Source of the DNA: CAYYNP01 sp964472545
Lineage (GTDB): Bacteria; Planctomycetota; Planctomycetia; Pirellulales; Thermoguttaceae
Direction: 5' to 3'
DNA: 64,000 nucleotides
NCBI GenBank assembly: GCA_964472545.1
Contig: CAYYNP010000002.1
Coordinates: 36,298-100,297, forward strand
Under the pieces are notes generated by a model. The model did no database searches and was not told the DNA's origin. It saw nothing but the letters and a program-made list of their open reading frames with translations. The translations under genes and the position numbers were made by a program. Positions 49,760 to 58,497 of this stretch are shown piece by piece. Numbering within the stretch: the first letter of the stretch is position 1; every line of letters begins with the position of its first letter.

Positions 49760-52408
49760 CTACAGATAACTCAACAGCGTCGCCTGAAACAGCATGCCCG
49801 TGGTTCTCAGCGAAGCCTCGAAGGAGGCTTGTCGGGCGGTGAACGTCGAGATGGCCTCGATCATGTCGACGTCGAGATCCAGCGACAGCGCTTGGTTGAG
49901 TTCGACCTCTTCGCTTTCCAGGCGAGTCTGCATCGTGTCCAGCCCTTGCTGCCGGGCGCCGAGTTCGGCCCGGGAGAAACTCACCCCGTCGGTCTGTGCG
50001 TCGAGCAGGCCGATCGCCCTGCCGATCGCCTCGTTATCGCTCACTTCCAGGGCCGCCTGCAGCCGCAACAGCGCGGTGAAGACGCCTGCGGTCTCCTGCG
50101 TGTTGGTGTCTTCGCCGGTCAGCGTTCGGGTGCCGCCGGTCATGGCGGCGGAGGTCTGCACGTCGACCACGCCGCTGCCCAGGTTGGGGCTGCCGTCGGC
50201 CGGGTCCAAGGCGGCCGTGAACAGTGTCGAGGCCACCGGGTCGGCCGCCAGATACGTGATCACGTCGTTAGCCGTGGTCGCGCCGGCGGTGATGCCGAAG
50301 GTCAGCGTGCCGGCCACGTCGTCGTAGACGGCCGTGCCCGTGCCCGTGTTGGCAAAGACGATCTGCACGCCGTTGAGTTCCGTGCCCGGATCGACCGCCG
50401 CAAAGACCAAATCGCTATGGGCCGCCGCGGAGGTGACCGTGACCTCGGCCGCGCCCTCGCCGACCGACGCTGCGCTCGACGGGTCGCTCTGGTCGACCAG
50501 GCCCAGATGGACCGCCGCCAGCGACTGTTCCTGCCGGGTAACGGTGAGCGTATTTTCGCCGGAGCTCAGATCGACCAGTTCGATGCCGTTGCCGTAGTCG
50601 GCCAGCCGGGCCTGCAGATTGCCGGGATCTTGGGCGTTGATCAGGGCCAACAACTCGCCCACGGTCTGAATTCCGTCGACGTCGATCTCGATCGGGTTGG
50701 CGGCCATTCCGGTGAGCGTGGCCGCGATGGTGATCGTGAAATCGGTGCCGTCGCGGTTGGCCACGCCGTTGCCGAAGTTGAGGTCTTCCAGCCGCGTGGC
50801 CTCGGTAAAGGTGCGTAGGCCGAGTTGGGCGGCCGTACTGCCGCCGTTTTCGCCGATGGCGAAGTCGGCCCCGCTGATCCGCGAGCGGATGTTGATGCCC
50901 GTACCGTCCTCGTTGATCTGGGCCAGCAACCCGGCGTCGGACATGTTCAGCGTGTTCAGCAGGTCCTCGAACGTTTCGGCGCCGGCGAAGCTGATCAGGT
51001 GCGTCTGACCGCCGTTGACCACTTGCAGCCCCGAATCGAGGTCGAACGCCACGCCGCCGCCGCCGGCCGTTTCGCCTTCGTCGTCGCCCGGCGGGGTGCC
51101 GATCACGACACCGGCGCCGCCGTTGGGGCTGTCCAACGGGTCGAGTCGTGCGGAAATCGGCACGTTGTCCAGGGCGAAGGCGTCTTGCACGGCCGCCACC
51201 ACGTGCATGGCCCTGGTCTCGCTCGACTTGACGGTGACCGTGAGCGTTTGTGTGGCGGGGTCGTAGGTGGCTGTTTCGTCGGTGCCGGGAACGGCCACCG
51301 AGCCGTCGTCGTCGAAGACGATCTTGATGCCGTCGTACGAGGGACCGACGTCCGGGGCCTCGAAGATCACGTCGTTATCGCTGCCCGGCGTCCGCACCGC
51401 GACGTACGATCGCGTGCCCAGCACGTCGTCTACGCTGGTCGTGATCCGCAATACGGGGTTCAGATCCTCGCCGAGGATCGGTCCGGCTGTGGCGCTTTCG
51501 GTGAGGATGCCCAACTCGTCGGCCGTGGTGCCGCCGCCCACCTCGCGGATGGTCATCGTGTCGCCCGGCGCGCCGTCCAGTTCGATCACCAGCCCGCTGG
51601 GTGTAATCTCCACGTCGAGCGTCTTTCCCGCCGGCGCGTTGGCGCGGATCATGGCGGCCACGTCGCCGATGGTTTCGGCCGTGCCAAAATCGACGGTGCT
51701 GGTGGTTCCAGCGACGGTAATCAGAATGCCACCGCGGGTGACGCCCTCGCCGCCGCGGAGGTCGGCCAGCCGGGTGTCGTAGGTCAGCACCGGATCGAGG
51801 TCGATCGAGCCGAGTGCCATTTCCGAGATGGCCCCGAAGACTTCGTTGCCGTGCAAGTTGGTCTCGAACAGCATGTCGACGTCGGAAAAGGCGGAGATGG
51901 TGCCTTCGTTGCCCGTGTACTTGACGTAGCCGCCTTCGATCTCCTCGAAGGGCTGCACGGTCGTGCCGGTTCCGGCGAACAGATACCGGCCGCGAAACAT
52001 CTGATTGCCGACGTCCTGCATCTGCTGGATCATCCGGCGGACCTGTTCGGCGGCGGCCGTGCGTTGTGAGTCGGTGGCCGTGTCGCCGGTGACGCCCAAG
52101 GCCACCGCCCGAATCTCTGCCAGGCTGTTCGAGACGGTCCACAACGTGGTGTCGGTCGCGGAGAGATACGACTGATTGGTCGAGAGGTTCGACTGGATCT
52201 GCTCCTTGCGCTCCAGCAGCCGCTGCAGGTCGACGATCCGCATCGCCGCGTTGGAGTCCTCGCTGGGCATCAGGATGCGGCGGCCGGTGCTAAGCTGCAT
52301 CTGCGTACGGAACATGTCGCGCTGGTCCGATTGGACCTGTCCGGTCAGACGCTGACGGACGTACAGATCGCTGACGCGCGTGGTCGGGATGCCGATGACG
52401 TTGCCCAT
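49760..52408 (-). CDS. flgL: Flagellar hook-filament junction protein FlgL, expanded
   Basis: An 882-residue flagellin-related protein, against about 300-420 in most bacteria. The N-terminus (RVSDLYVRQRLTGQVQSDQRDMFRTQMQLSTGRRILMPSEDSNAAMRIVDLQ) and C-terminus (RAELGARQQGLDTMQTRLESEEVELNQALSLDLDVDMIEAISTFTARQASFEASLRT) form the usual coiled-coil D0/D1 ends. The extra ~500 residues in the middle hold several flagellin-hook IN-like modules (STVDFGTAETIGDVAAMIRANA..., NPIEIDVDGIQTVGELLALINAQ...) that will project from the junction. It is the last gene of the flagellar operon. A family G hairpin separates it from flgK. Confidence 0.9.
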   Translation of the reverse strand: MGNVIGIPTTRVSDLYVRQRLTGQVQSDQRDMFRTQMQLSTGRRILMPSEDSNAAMRIVDLQRLLERKEQIQSNLSTNQSYLSATDTTLWTVSNSLAEIRAVALGVTGDTATDSQRTAAAEQVRRMIQQMQDVGNQMFRGRYLFAGTGTTVQPFEEIEGGYVKYTGNEGTISAFSDVDMLFETNLHGNEVFGAISEMALGSIDLDPVLTYDTRLADLRGGEGVTRGGILITVAGTTSTVDFGTAETIGDVAAMIRANAPAGKTLDVEITPSGLVIELDGAPGDTMTIREVGGGTTADELGILTESATAGPILGEDLNPVLRITTSVDDVLGTRSYVAVRTPGSDNDVIFEAPDVGPSYDGIKIVFDDDGSVAVPGTDETATYDPATQTLTVTVKSSETRAMHVVAAVQDAFALDNVPISARLDPLDSPNGGAGVVIGTPPGDDEGETAGGGGVAFDLDSGLQVVNGGQTHLISFAGAETFEDLLNTLNMSDAGLLAQINEDGTGINIRSRISGADFAIGENGGSTAAQLGLRTFTEATRLEDLNFGNGVANRDGTDFTITIAATLTGMAANPIEIDVDGIQTVGELLALINAQDPGNLQARLADYGNGIELVDLSSGENTLTVTRQEQSLAAVHLGLVDQSDPSSAASVGEGAAEVTVTSAAAHSDLVFAAVDPGTELNGVQIVFANTGTGTAVYDDVAGTLTFGITAGATTANDVITYLAADPVASTLFTAALDPADGSPNLGSGVVDVQTSAAMTGGTRTLTGEDTNTQETAGVFTALLRLQAALEVSDNEAIGRAIGLLDAQTDGVSFSRAELGARQQGLDTMQTRLESEEVELNQALSLDLDVDMIEAISTFTARQASFEASLRTTGMLFQATLLSYL

Positions 52409-52462
52409 GATGGTGGACCGTTGCGGGACGGTTTGATGGGGCCGGTGGTTTACGCGGAGGAG

Positions 52463-52529
52463 AAGGGGGCAGGTACAGTTTGCCGGAACGGCCCGGAGGG
52501 TCCGCCGCGCAAACTGTACCTGTCCCCTT
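52463..52529. repeat. Inverted repeat, family G, between flgK and flgL
   Basis: 21-base arms AAGGGGGCAGGTACAGTTTG... (52463-52483) and complement (52509-52529) with one mismatch, 25-base loop. It may adjust the flgL/flgK ratio by partial termination or mRNA protection. Confidence 0.88.
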
Positions 52530-52544
52530 TCCGTTGGATCTGTG

Positions 52545-54254
52545 CTAAAGGGTCACGACGATATCGAACAACTCGCTCAGCGTGGTGATGTACCTGGCCG
52601 AAGCTTGAAAGGCACGCTGATAGGCGATCATACGGACCGCTTCCTCGTCCAAGCTCACGCCGCTGGTGGCCATCTTCTGCCCGCGCAACGTCTGCTCGAA
52701 CACCCGGGCGCCTTCGGCCACCGCCCCGGAAATCGAGGCCGCCTGGGTCGTCTCGCCGATCATCCGGTCGTAGAGCACCATCAGCGAAGCGTTGTTTTGC
52801 GACTCGAGCGGGCGGTCCATGAACCCGCCCAACGCTACCGCATTGTCGAGGTTCGGCGTGTAGTCGCCGTTGCCGGCGGCAAGGCTGGCGGCAAACTTGG
52901 CCGGGTCGTCGCGGAGCACCTCACTGACGCCCAGGTCGCGGGCCGAAGTGCCGCTGAAAAACGTGTTCAGCCCCAACGCCGCCAGCACGCCGCTGGTGTC
53001 GTCGTGGAAGAAGAACTCCAACTCCGAAGAATCGGCCGTAATCTCGAGCTTGCGGGCCGTGGTGATCGTGGCCGAAATGCCCTCCACGGCGTCGAGCTTG
53101 GCGGTGAGGCTATCGAGCGTTTCGTCGTTATCCAGATCGTTCAGGTCGACCACCACATCGGCCACATGCATGTCGCCGGTCTGTGTGTTATGCACCATCA
53201 CCTGAAACGTGCCGTTTCCCGGCGTGAACGCCAACCCGGCCTCGTCCAGCGCCGCGGTGACGTCGTCGACGGCGAATTCGCCGGTGAGTTCCGTAAAGCC
53301 GTTGAGTCCTTGGCCCCGGGAGAAGAGCTTGTTGAACTCGAAAGCCAGCGTGCGGGCGAAGTCGTCGAGGTTGTCGAGGAAACTGCCCATGATCTCGTCG
53401 CGGGAGTCGAGCAATCCGCGTAACTCGCCCGAGGCCGGGTTGATCGGCGAATTGGTATCGGTCAGATGGATGTCGGCGCTCGCTAGGCCGCTTTCGCTAT
53501 CGAGCACGACTTCCACCGAGCGGGCGATGCCGTCGAAGATGAGGAACTCGCCGCCGCTATAGACGGCCACGGTTCCGCTGGACTGCTCGCGCACGTTCAG
53601 ATCGATCAAGCGGGCCAGTTCCTCCAGGGCCGTCAGCCGCTGGTCGCGCAGCCCCACCGCGTCGCTGGCCGAAACGTCGCCGCCTTCGGTCTCGGCGATC
53701 CGCACGTTCAGCCGCCGGACCTGCTCGATCAAGCGGTTGATGTCGCCGGCCATGTCGATCACCCGAGCGTTCAGGTCGGAGCGGATCGTGGTCGCCCGTT
53801 CCGCCAGGCGGCTGATGTCGGTGGTCAGCGTGCGGCCCTGCAATACGGCCAGGTTGCGCGCGGAAACTCCGCCCGATTGGTTCAGCACCTCGTGGATGCT
53901 GTTGAAGAAGTTCACCAGCGACGTGCTCAGGTCCGTATCGCTCAGCTCGCCGACGATCCCCTCGAGTTGCATGTAGGCCGATTCTTGGGTCTCGGCATCG
54001 AGCCGATCGCTGACCGACCCGCGCAGCCGCTGCTCGAGGAAGTTGTCGATCTTCTGCACGATCGCCTGGACCTCGACCCCGAGGCCCATCAGCAGCTTGC
54101 CCTTGCGCTGCGTGGGGGCGGGAGAAAGGACGATCTCCTCGCGGATGTAGCCCGGCGTGTTGGCGTTGGCGATATTCTGCCCGACAACCTGCAAGGCGAT
54201 CTGATTCGCCTGCAAGGAATTGGCCGCCATTCGGATCGAACTGAAGATGGACAT
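52545..54254 (-). CDS. flgK: Flagellar hook-associated protein FlgK
   Basis: A 569-residue hook-filament junction protein 1. The start has the conserved rod/hook helix SIRMAANSLQANQIALQVVGQNIANANTPGYIREEIVLSP. The C-terminus (GVSLDEEAVRMIAYQRAFQASARYITTLSELFDIVVTL) has the matching coiled coil and the terminal FDxxVTL-like motif. The middle contains the variable D2/D3 domains. It connects hook and filament and is exported by the flagellar type III system. It follows flgN by 57 bases. Confidence 0.95.
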   Translation of the reverse strand: MSIFSSIRMAANSLQANQIALQVVGQNIANANTPGYIREEIVLSPAPTQRKGKLLMGLGVEVQAIVQKIDNFLEQRLRGSVSDRLDAETQESAYMQLEGIVGELSDTDLSTSLVNFFNSIHEVLNQSGGVSARNLAVLQGRTLTTDISRLAERATTIRSDLNARVIDMAGDINRLIEQVRRLNVRIAETEGGDVSASDAVGLRDQRLTALEELARLIDLNVREQSSGTVAVYSGGEFLIFDGIARSVEVVLDSESGLASADIHLTDTNSPINPASGELRGLLDSRDEIMGSFLDNLDDFARTLAFEFNKLFSRGQGLNGFTELTGEFAVDDVTAALDEAGLAFTPGNGTFQVMVHNTQTGDMHVADVVVDLNDLDNDETLDSLTAKLDAVEGISATITTARKLEITADSSELEFFFHDDTSGVLAALGLNTFFSGTSARDLGVSEVLRDDPAKFAASLAAGNGDYTPNLDNAVALGGFMDRPLESQNNASLMVLYDRMIGETTQAASISGAVAEGARVFEQTLRGQKMATSGVSLDEEAVRMIAYQRAFQASARYITTLSELFDIVVTL

Positions 54255-54311
54255 AACGTATACTTTGCAGCTTCGCGAGGTTTCTCTTTCTCGCTAGGCT
54301 TTTCTGCCCCG

Positions 54312-54797
54312 CTAAGCTGCCTTGTCGACCAGCCCACCACTGGCGTGGACCGGTTTCCCCTCTCCATATGTCGGCTGTAGACGGCCCCCGGTCGCGATAA
54401 TCTCTAACAGTTGCGAAAGATGTATCAGCGTCCGCTGTACGACGACCCAGTTTGTGAGACTTTCGTGTTTTAACAGTCGGGCGCGAGAACTGGCCTCTTG
54501 AACCTGCCGGTTGACCGCACTGCGTTGCGATTTCGGCAACGCAGCGGCCAGCGCCCGGATGCTGGTCGACGGCAATCCCTCGCCCTTAGCCCGGGCGAGC
54601 AGGTTCCGCCGCCGCAGCATGCAGTCCTGGAGACTTGCCACCAGCCGCTCCTCTTGTGCGTTGACCGCCGCCAAGCCTTCGATATCGGCCGCGGCCAGCA
54701 ACTCGCGCTTTCGAGTAAGCGTGCCGAGCAACTCGTCTTGAACGGCCGACAGACCGCCGAGCAATTCGGCCAACTCCGACTCCCACGAGGTCTCCAT
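54312..54797 (-). CDS. flgN: FlgN-like flagellar export chaperone
   Basis: A 161-residue, almost fully helical protein with the FlgN pattern: WESELAELLGGLSAVQDELLGTLTRKRELLAAADIEGLAAVNAQEERLVASLQ. FlgN is the cytosolic chaperone for FlgK and FlgL, and these two genes follow directly. Sequence identity in this family is low, so helix pattern and position carry the assignment. The ATG at 54797 lies 8 bases after GGAA-rich sequence, and a family E repeat lies upstream. Confidence 0.8.
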   Translation of the reverse strand: METSWESELAELLGGLSAVQDELLGTLTRKRELLAAADIEGLAAVNAQEERLVASLQDCMLRRRNLLARAKGEGLPSTSIRALAAALPKSQRSAVNRQVQEASSRARLLKHESLTNWVVVQRTLIHLSQLLEIIATGGRLQPTYGEGKPVHASGGLVDKAA

Positions 54798-54870
54798 CGT
54801 CTTGCCTTTTCCTTGGGGGGAAGTTCGATCCTGGGGGGGATTTTTATCAACTCGCCGGCCCCTTCCTACT

Positions 54871-54995
54871 GGTTCCCAAACTCCAGTTTGGGAACCCCGC
54901 ATCTGCTGTCACCCGGTTTCCAAGCTCCAGCTTCGAAAGCCGAGCATGGTGCCCCCTGGTTGTTCGGCGGCTTCCCAAACTGGAGTTTGGGAACC
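54871..54995. repeat. Triple palindrome, family E
   Basis: Three palindromes: 54871-54896 (GGTTCCCAAACTCC...), 54914-54942 (imperfect, CAAGCTCCAGCTTCG) and 54971-54995 (inverted). They fill the 221 bases between flgJ and flgN. Confidence 0.88.
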
Positions 54996-55018
54996 AGGCG
55001 TGTGTCTCCGGCACGCCC

Positions 55019-55387
55019 TTAATTCGCCGGCCCCAGCGTCCACAACTCATACATCGGTTCGAGGAACTTATCGGCGCTGGCTTCGCTGATCTTCTCCGAG
55101 AGCACCTGGTCGAGTTGCTGGGTGAATATCTCTTCCGCCTGGCCGCCGTGGAAATAGGCCGGCTTGCCGACCGTCTTCCGCATCGCCTTGAGGATCTGGC
55201 CGAAGATCATTTCGCCCATCACCGAGTGGAACTTCTCGCGGGCCTGATCGCTCTTCCGCGCGTCGAGCTTGTCGGCCGCAGGGCCTTCTCCCGTCGAGCC
55301 GTGGCCATCGAGTCCTTTGACGTTGGGCATCGGCGGCACGGTCGACGTTGCCTGCATGGCGGCGGGTGTCGGTAGGTTCACTTGCAC
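55019..55387 (-). CDS. flgJ: Rod-binding protein (FlgJ N-terminal domain only)
   Basis: A 122-residue rod-binding protein. The conserved segment REKFHSVMGEMIFGQILKAMRKTVGKPAYFHGGQAEEIFTQQLDQVLSEKISEA (about 50-105) is the rod-binding domain (PF10135). The muramidase domain of enterobacterial FlgJ is absent, so another enzyme must open the cell wall for rod passage. The N-terminal ~45 residues are Pro/Gly-rich. It starts 28 bases after flgI. Confidence 0.88.
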   Translation of the reverse strand: MQVNLPTPAAMQATSTVPPMPNVKGLDGHGSTGEGPAADKLDARKSDQAREKFHSVMGEMIFGQILKAMRKTVGKPAYFHGGQAEEIFTQQLDQVLSEKISEASADKFLEPMYELWTLGPAN

Positions 55388-55415
55388 TTCGTTTCTCCCA
55401 AAGCCATCCGATCGG

Positions 55416-56492
55416 CTACTCGATAATCAACTGCCCGTGGAGTTTCCGGTCGCGGGCCAGTCCCTTGATAATGTCGATGATGTCCCGTTTGGGAACGTGG
55501 ATGGCGTTGAGCGTTTGCACCAGCGCTTGCAGCTTCGGCCGGTCGGTGTCGCCGGGATCGACGGGCACGAAGTCGCCGCCGGTGGCCGCGCCGGTCTGCA
55601 CCACGACGTTGTTATGGGCCACCACGGCCGCGCCGATCTCGACCTCGCTGCCGATCACGATCACGCCGGTACGCTCGTTGATCACCACCCGGGCGTCGGA
55701 CGAGAGGTTCATGATCGGCACGTTGAGTACCTCGGCCACGAACTCCACGTGAGCGCCGCGATAGGCCTCAGGCACGGCAATCGCCACGTTGAACTGATCG
55801 ATCGCCCTGGCCAGCGGCTGCTGGTTCATCTCGGTGCCGAACTTGTCGTTGATCCGCTCGGCCACGTTCTGGGCCATCTGGAATCCAGCGTGGTATTGAT
55901 CGAGCACCAGCGTGACCCAGCCGTCCTGGACGAACGGGCTGAGGAAGTCGGCCTCCAGGCGGCAGCCGTGATGGACGCGGCCGGTGGTGGTCATGTTGGG
56001 GTCGTCCAGCGACACCCGGCCTTCGGCAAAGGCGTAGACGCGCGGGTCGGCCTTGTCGGGTCCCAGCAGCGGCGTGAGAAACAGATGCCCGCCGGTTAGG
56101 TCGGTCGCCTTGCCGATCGAACTGATCAGGCAGTCGAGTTTGTCTCCCTGCCGCGAGCCGGCCGGTACGGTGGCGGTCACCGTGACCATCGCCACGTTGG
56201 CCACGTCCTTCAGTTGCGTCAGCCGGTCGCCGGTGGCGCCGGCTTCGCCGAGCGGCTGCCCCATCAACGTCATGGCCTGTTCCAGGGCACGGATCGCCGG
56301 CAGAAAGCTGCCGTCGTCGCCGGTGCCGTTGAGCCCGACCACCAGCCCGATGCCACGCAGCGTATTTTCCTCTTGGCCTTTCACGCGGCAGATGCTTCCC
56401 AGAGTGGTTTGGGCTGCGGCGTGTGTGGGCCAAGTCCAATACGCGAAGGCCACAAAGGCTGTTGTCAACCAGATGGCATGCTTGCGTCTCAT
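55416..56492 (-). CDS. flgI: Flagellar P-ring protein FlgI
   Basis: A 358-residue periplasmic P-ring protein. I chose the ATG at 56492, which gives a proper signal peptide (RRKHAIWLTTAFVAFAYWTWPTHAAA). Starting at 56549 would add residues coded by the repeat element upstream. Conserved parts: GSICRVKGQEENTLRGIGLVVGLNGTGDD, LKDVANVAMVTVTATVPAGSRQGDKLDCLISSIGKATDLTGGHL, ERTGVIVIGSEVEIG and the C-terminal LNAIHVPKRDIIDIIKGL. It assembles around the rod in the peptidoglycan layer. A P-ring gene implies that the cell has peptidoglycan. Confidence 0.95.
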   Translation of the reverse strand: MRRKHAIWLTTAFVAFAYWTWPTHAAAQTTLGSICRVKGQEENTLRGIGLVVGLNGTGDDGSFLPAIRALEQAMTLMGQPLGEAGATGDRLTQLKDVANVAMVTVTATVPAGSRQGDKLDCLISSIGKATDLTGGHLFLTPLLGPDKADPRVYAFAEGRVSLDDPNMTTTGRVHHGCRLEADFLSPFVQDGWVTLVLDQYHAGFQMAQNVAERINDKFGTEMNQQPLARAIDQFNVAIAVPEAYRGAHVEFVAEVLNVPIMNLSSDARVVINERTGVIVIGSEVEIGAAVVAHNNVVVQTGAATGGDFVPVDPGDTDRPKLQALVQTLNAIHVPKRDIIDIIKGLARDRKLHGQLIIE

Positions 56493-56536
56493 CGGCGGCG
56501 ACACTCCCAAAAAGTCGTTTTCGTGTGGTCGTACCG

Positions 56537-56598
56537 GGATAGTAGCCATCTCGCTCCGCGAGATGTGGCTGTCTCGCGGAGCGAGACGCCTACTATCC
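56537..56598. repeat. Paired palindrome, family F (CTCGCTCCGCGAG)
   Basis: ATCTCGCTCCGCGAGAT and GTCTCGCGGAGCGAGAC, enclosed by GGATAGTAG/CTACTATCC. It directly abuts the flgH stop codon and lies upstream of flgI. A longer copy is at 58376-58470. Confidence 0.92.
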
Positions 56599-57320
56599 TA
56601 AAACGGTTGAATGCGATCGAGGAACTTCGCCAGCCAGCCGCGGTCGTAGCCGTCGCGGACGTGGCCGCTGCTACGCTTGTTGATCCGCTTGTAGACGATG
56701 TTCTGGCTGAGCACCGTGTTGTCCTGCTGCACGTCTTGCGGGCGGATCATGCCGGTGAGCGACATATCCCAAACCTCTTCGTTGTACTGGACCGTGTCGT
56801 GGCCTTCGATCACCAACAGACCGTTGGGCCGGATGTCGACGATCGTGCAACCGATATAGGTCTTCAACGAGTCGCGGGCCTCCAGCGTGGCCTCGGACCG
56901 CATTTTGTTCGATGCCTCGGCACTGATCGTGGGATCGCCGGCACTCATCGGATCCGGGATCAGCGCCCCAGCTTTCAGCAGCACCCAATCTGTCAGGGCA
57001 AATTTGCGGTTGGCGTTCTTCTTGCGGTCGATTTCGCCTTCGCTGACGACGGTCGATTTTTCGTCGACGATCACGGTGATCACGTCGTGCTTCTCGAAAC
57101 GGCTCAGTTGCGGCTGGGCGCTGCGGTACATCCACGACGCGTTTTCCAGCGTCAACGGCCGGGCCGCATTGGCCTGGCCGAACAGACTCGCGCTGGGCCC
57201 CAGCGGAATCGGCTGCCGCGGCCCTTCCGCCGCGATCGCCGCCACGGCGACCGCCGCCAAGAACAACGCCGCAACGGCCGTCGCCGTCTTTGGCCTTCGA
57301 CTAATCCAGGGAATATGCAC
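56598..57320 (-). CDS. flgH: Flagellar L-ring protein FlgH without lipobox
   Basis: A 240-residue L-ring protein. The GTG at 57320 has AAGGAG six bases upstream and overlaps the end of flgA by 20 bases. The signal peptide (TATAVAALFLAAVAVAAIAAEG) has no Cys after it, so the lipid anchor of classical FlgH is missing. The conserved core is present: PLTLENASWMYRSAQPQLSRFEKHDVITVIVDEKSTV, KKNANRKFALTDW, LVIEGHDTVQYNEEVWDMSLTGMIRPQDVQQDNTVLSQNIVYKRI. It would form the outer membrane ring of the motor. Loss of lipidation may reflect a different outer membrane. Confidence 0.93.
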   Translation of the reverse strand: MHIPWISRRPKTATAVAALFLAAVAVAAIAAEGPRQPIPLGPSASLFGQANAARPLTLENASWMYRSAQPQLSRFEKHDVITVIVDEKSTVVSEGEIDRKKNANRKFALTDWVLLKAGALIPDPMSAGDPTISAEASNKMRSEATLEARDSLKTYIGCTIVDIRPNGLLVIEGHDTVQYNEEVWDMSLTGMIRPQDVQQDNTVLSQNIVYKRINKRSSGHVRDGYDRGWLAKFLDRIQPF

Positions 57321-58494
57321 GTTGAACTCCTTTCGATGTGGGATTCGCCGGCAACCTCTGCGGGGCGTACGATGCGGGCCGCGCCGGCGGCGTCACTTGG
57401 GGTGCCCGAGCGTAAACTTCCGCCTCCCGCACGCCGATCACCCGGGCCAAATAGGTCGACTTGTTCGGCCCTTCCATCAGCACCGCGTCGCCCAGGCTGC
57501 CGTTGTCGCGGGCGCGGGCGGTCGTCTTGACGACGATGCCGGCGCTGCGGGCGTAGACGTCGACCGGATCGCCGCGGCGGATCAGCACCGGCCGGCGGAG
57601 TGCCCGGCGCTCGACGACCTTTCCCAGCGGGATCGAGCGAGACGTCTCCATGCCGAGGACTTCGTTGAGCGAGTAGATCAACTGGTCGGCGGCAACGTTG
57701 GCATCGGCCGGTTGCAGGGCGACGTCGGCGGCGCGGACGACCGCGCCGGATCGAATCGCCCGCACGGCCACCACCACCGCCGGCGGCAAGGCAATGCTGG
57801 CTTGCAGCGGAAACTCGATCGGGCCGTTGGGAGTGTTCAGCGTGGCCTGAAAACGCTGCACGCCGGTCCACGGAGGGCCGCCGCCTCGCAGCGATATCGC
57901 ACCGGAAGATCGGGCGATCAGGTGGACCTGCGCGTCGGTCAATTGAAAATCGACGTTCAGCGAGCGCGAGGCCGTGCCGTAGGTGGCCAGGTAGCGGGTG
58001 ATCGCGTCGCGCACGCGGCGATTGGCCGTTTGGACTTCGGCCAACGCCAGCGGGCGCTGGGGCTGGCTCGGCGCTTGTCCGCTGAATCCTGCCACGGCCA
58101 CCTGGTTGGAGCCTGAGAAGCGATGTTCGGCCAGCTTGACCCCGCGCCGCAAGAGCAGGTCCTGGATCTCGCCGATGCGCACGAAACGTTGCTGCGGGGC
58201 GACCGGCGCGGGAAACAGCTCGACCGCCGCCAGCGCCTGCCTCTGCTGCTCGCTGACGGCGTAGATCTCGGCCACGTCGCCCAGGGTGACCAGCGCGGCG
58301 CGGCTTTGGCATCGCGAATGAAGCCGCAACTCGGCCGCGTCGGTGGGACTTGCAGCGGTTGCCCACAGAATTGCCCATAGTAGCCATCTCGCTCCGCGAG
58401 ATGCAGCCCCGTCTCGCGGAGCGAGACGACTACTATAAGCGACGCCTCGCGGAGCGAGACGACTACTATGCAGCCGTCGAACCAAACAAGCCAC
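57301..58494 (-). CDS. flgA: FlgA, P-ring chaperone, with repeat-encoded N-terminus
   Basis: A 397-residue FlgA, the periplasmic chaperone for the P-ring. The GTG at 58494 has a near-perfect GAGGAGGT eight bases upstream inside the end of flgG, and no other in-frame start lies before the signal peptide core. Residues ~10-30 (SSRLAPRG...SSRLAPRDG) are translated from the family F palindrome at 58376-58470, so the n-region is extended by repeat DNA. The hydrophobic core WLLWAILWATAAS follows, then the SAF-type domain: VTLGDVAEIYAVSE near the start and RSGAVVRAADVALQP, GMETSRSIPLGKVVERRALRRPVLIRRGDPVDVYARSAGIVVKTTARARDNGSLGD. Longer than enterobacterial FlgA. Confidence 0.9.
   Translation of the reverse strand: MACLVRRLHSSRLAPRGVAYSSRLAPRDGAASRGARWLLWAILWATAASPTDAAELRLHSRCQSRAALVTLGDVAEIYAVSEQQRQALAAVELFPAPVAPQQRFVRIGEIQDLLLRRGVKLAEHRFSGSNQVAVAGFSGQAPSQPQRPLALAEVQTANRRVRDAITRYLATYGTASRSLNVDFQLTDAQVHLIARSSGAISLRGGGPPWTGVQRFQATLNTPNGPIEFPLQASIALPPAVVVAVRAIRSGAVVRAADVALQPADANVAADQLIYSLNEVLGMETSRSIPLGKVVERRALRRPVLIRRGDPVDVYARSAGIVVKTTARARDNGSLGDAVLMEGPNKSTYLARVIGVREAEVYARAPQVTPPARPASYAPQRLPANPTSKGVQRAYSLD
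58376..58470. repeat. Family F palindromes inside the flgA coding region
   Basis: CATAGTAGCCATCTCGC... with three CTCGCTCCGCGAG-type palindromes and a CTACTATG end. The whole element is translated as the basic start of FlgA. Confidence 0.92.
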
Positions 58495-58497
58495 GGT

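Noticed and set aside
50825..52069. 414-codon open frame opposite flgL
   Set aside because: Antisense shadow of a well supported flagellar gene; composition is low-complexity Asp/Gly/Val/Arg.
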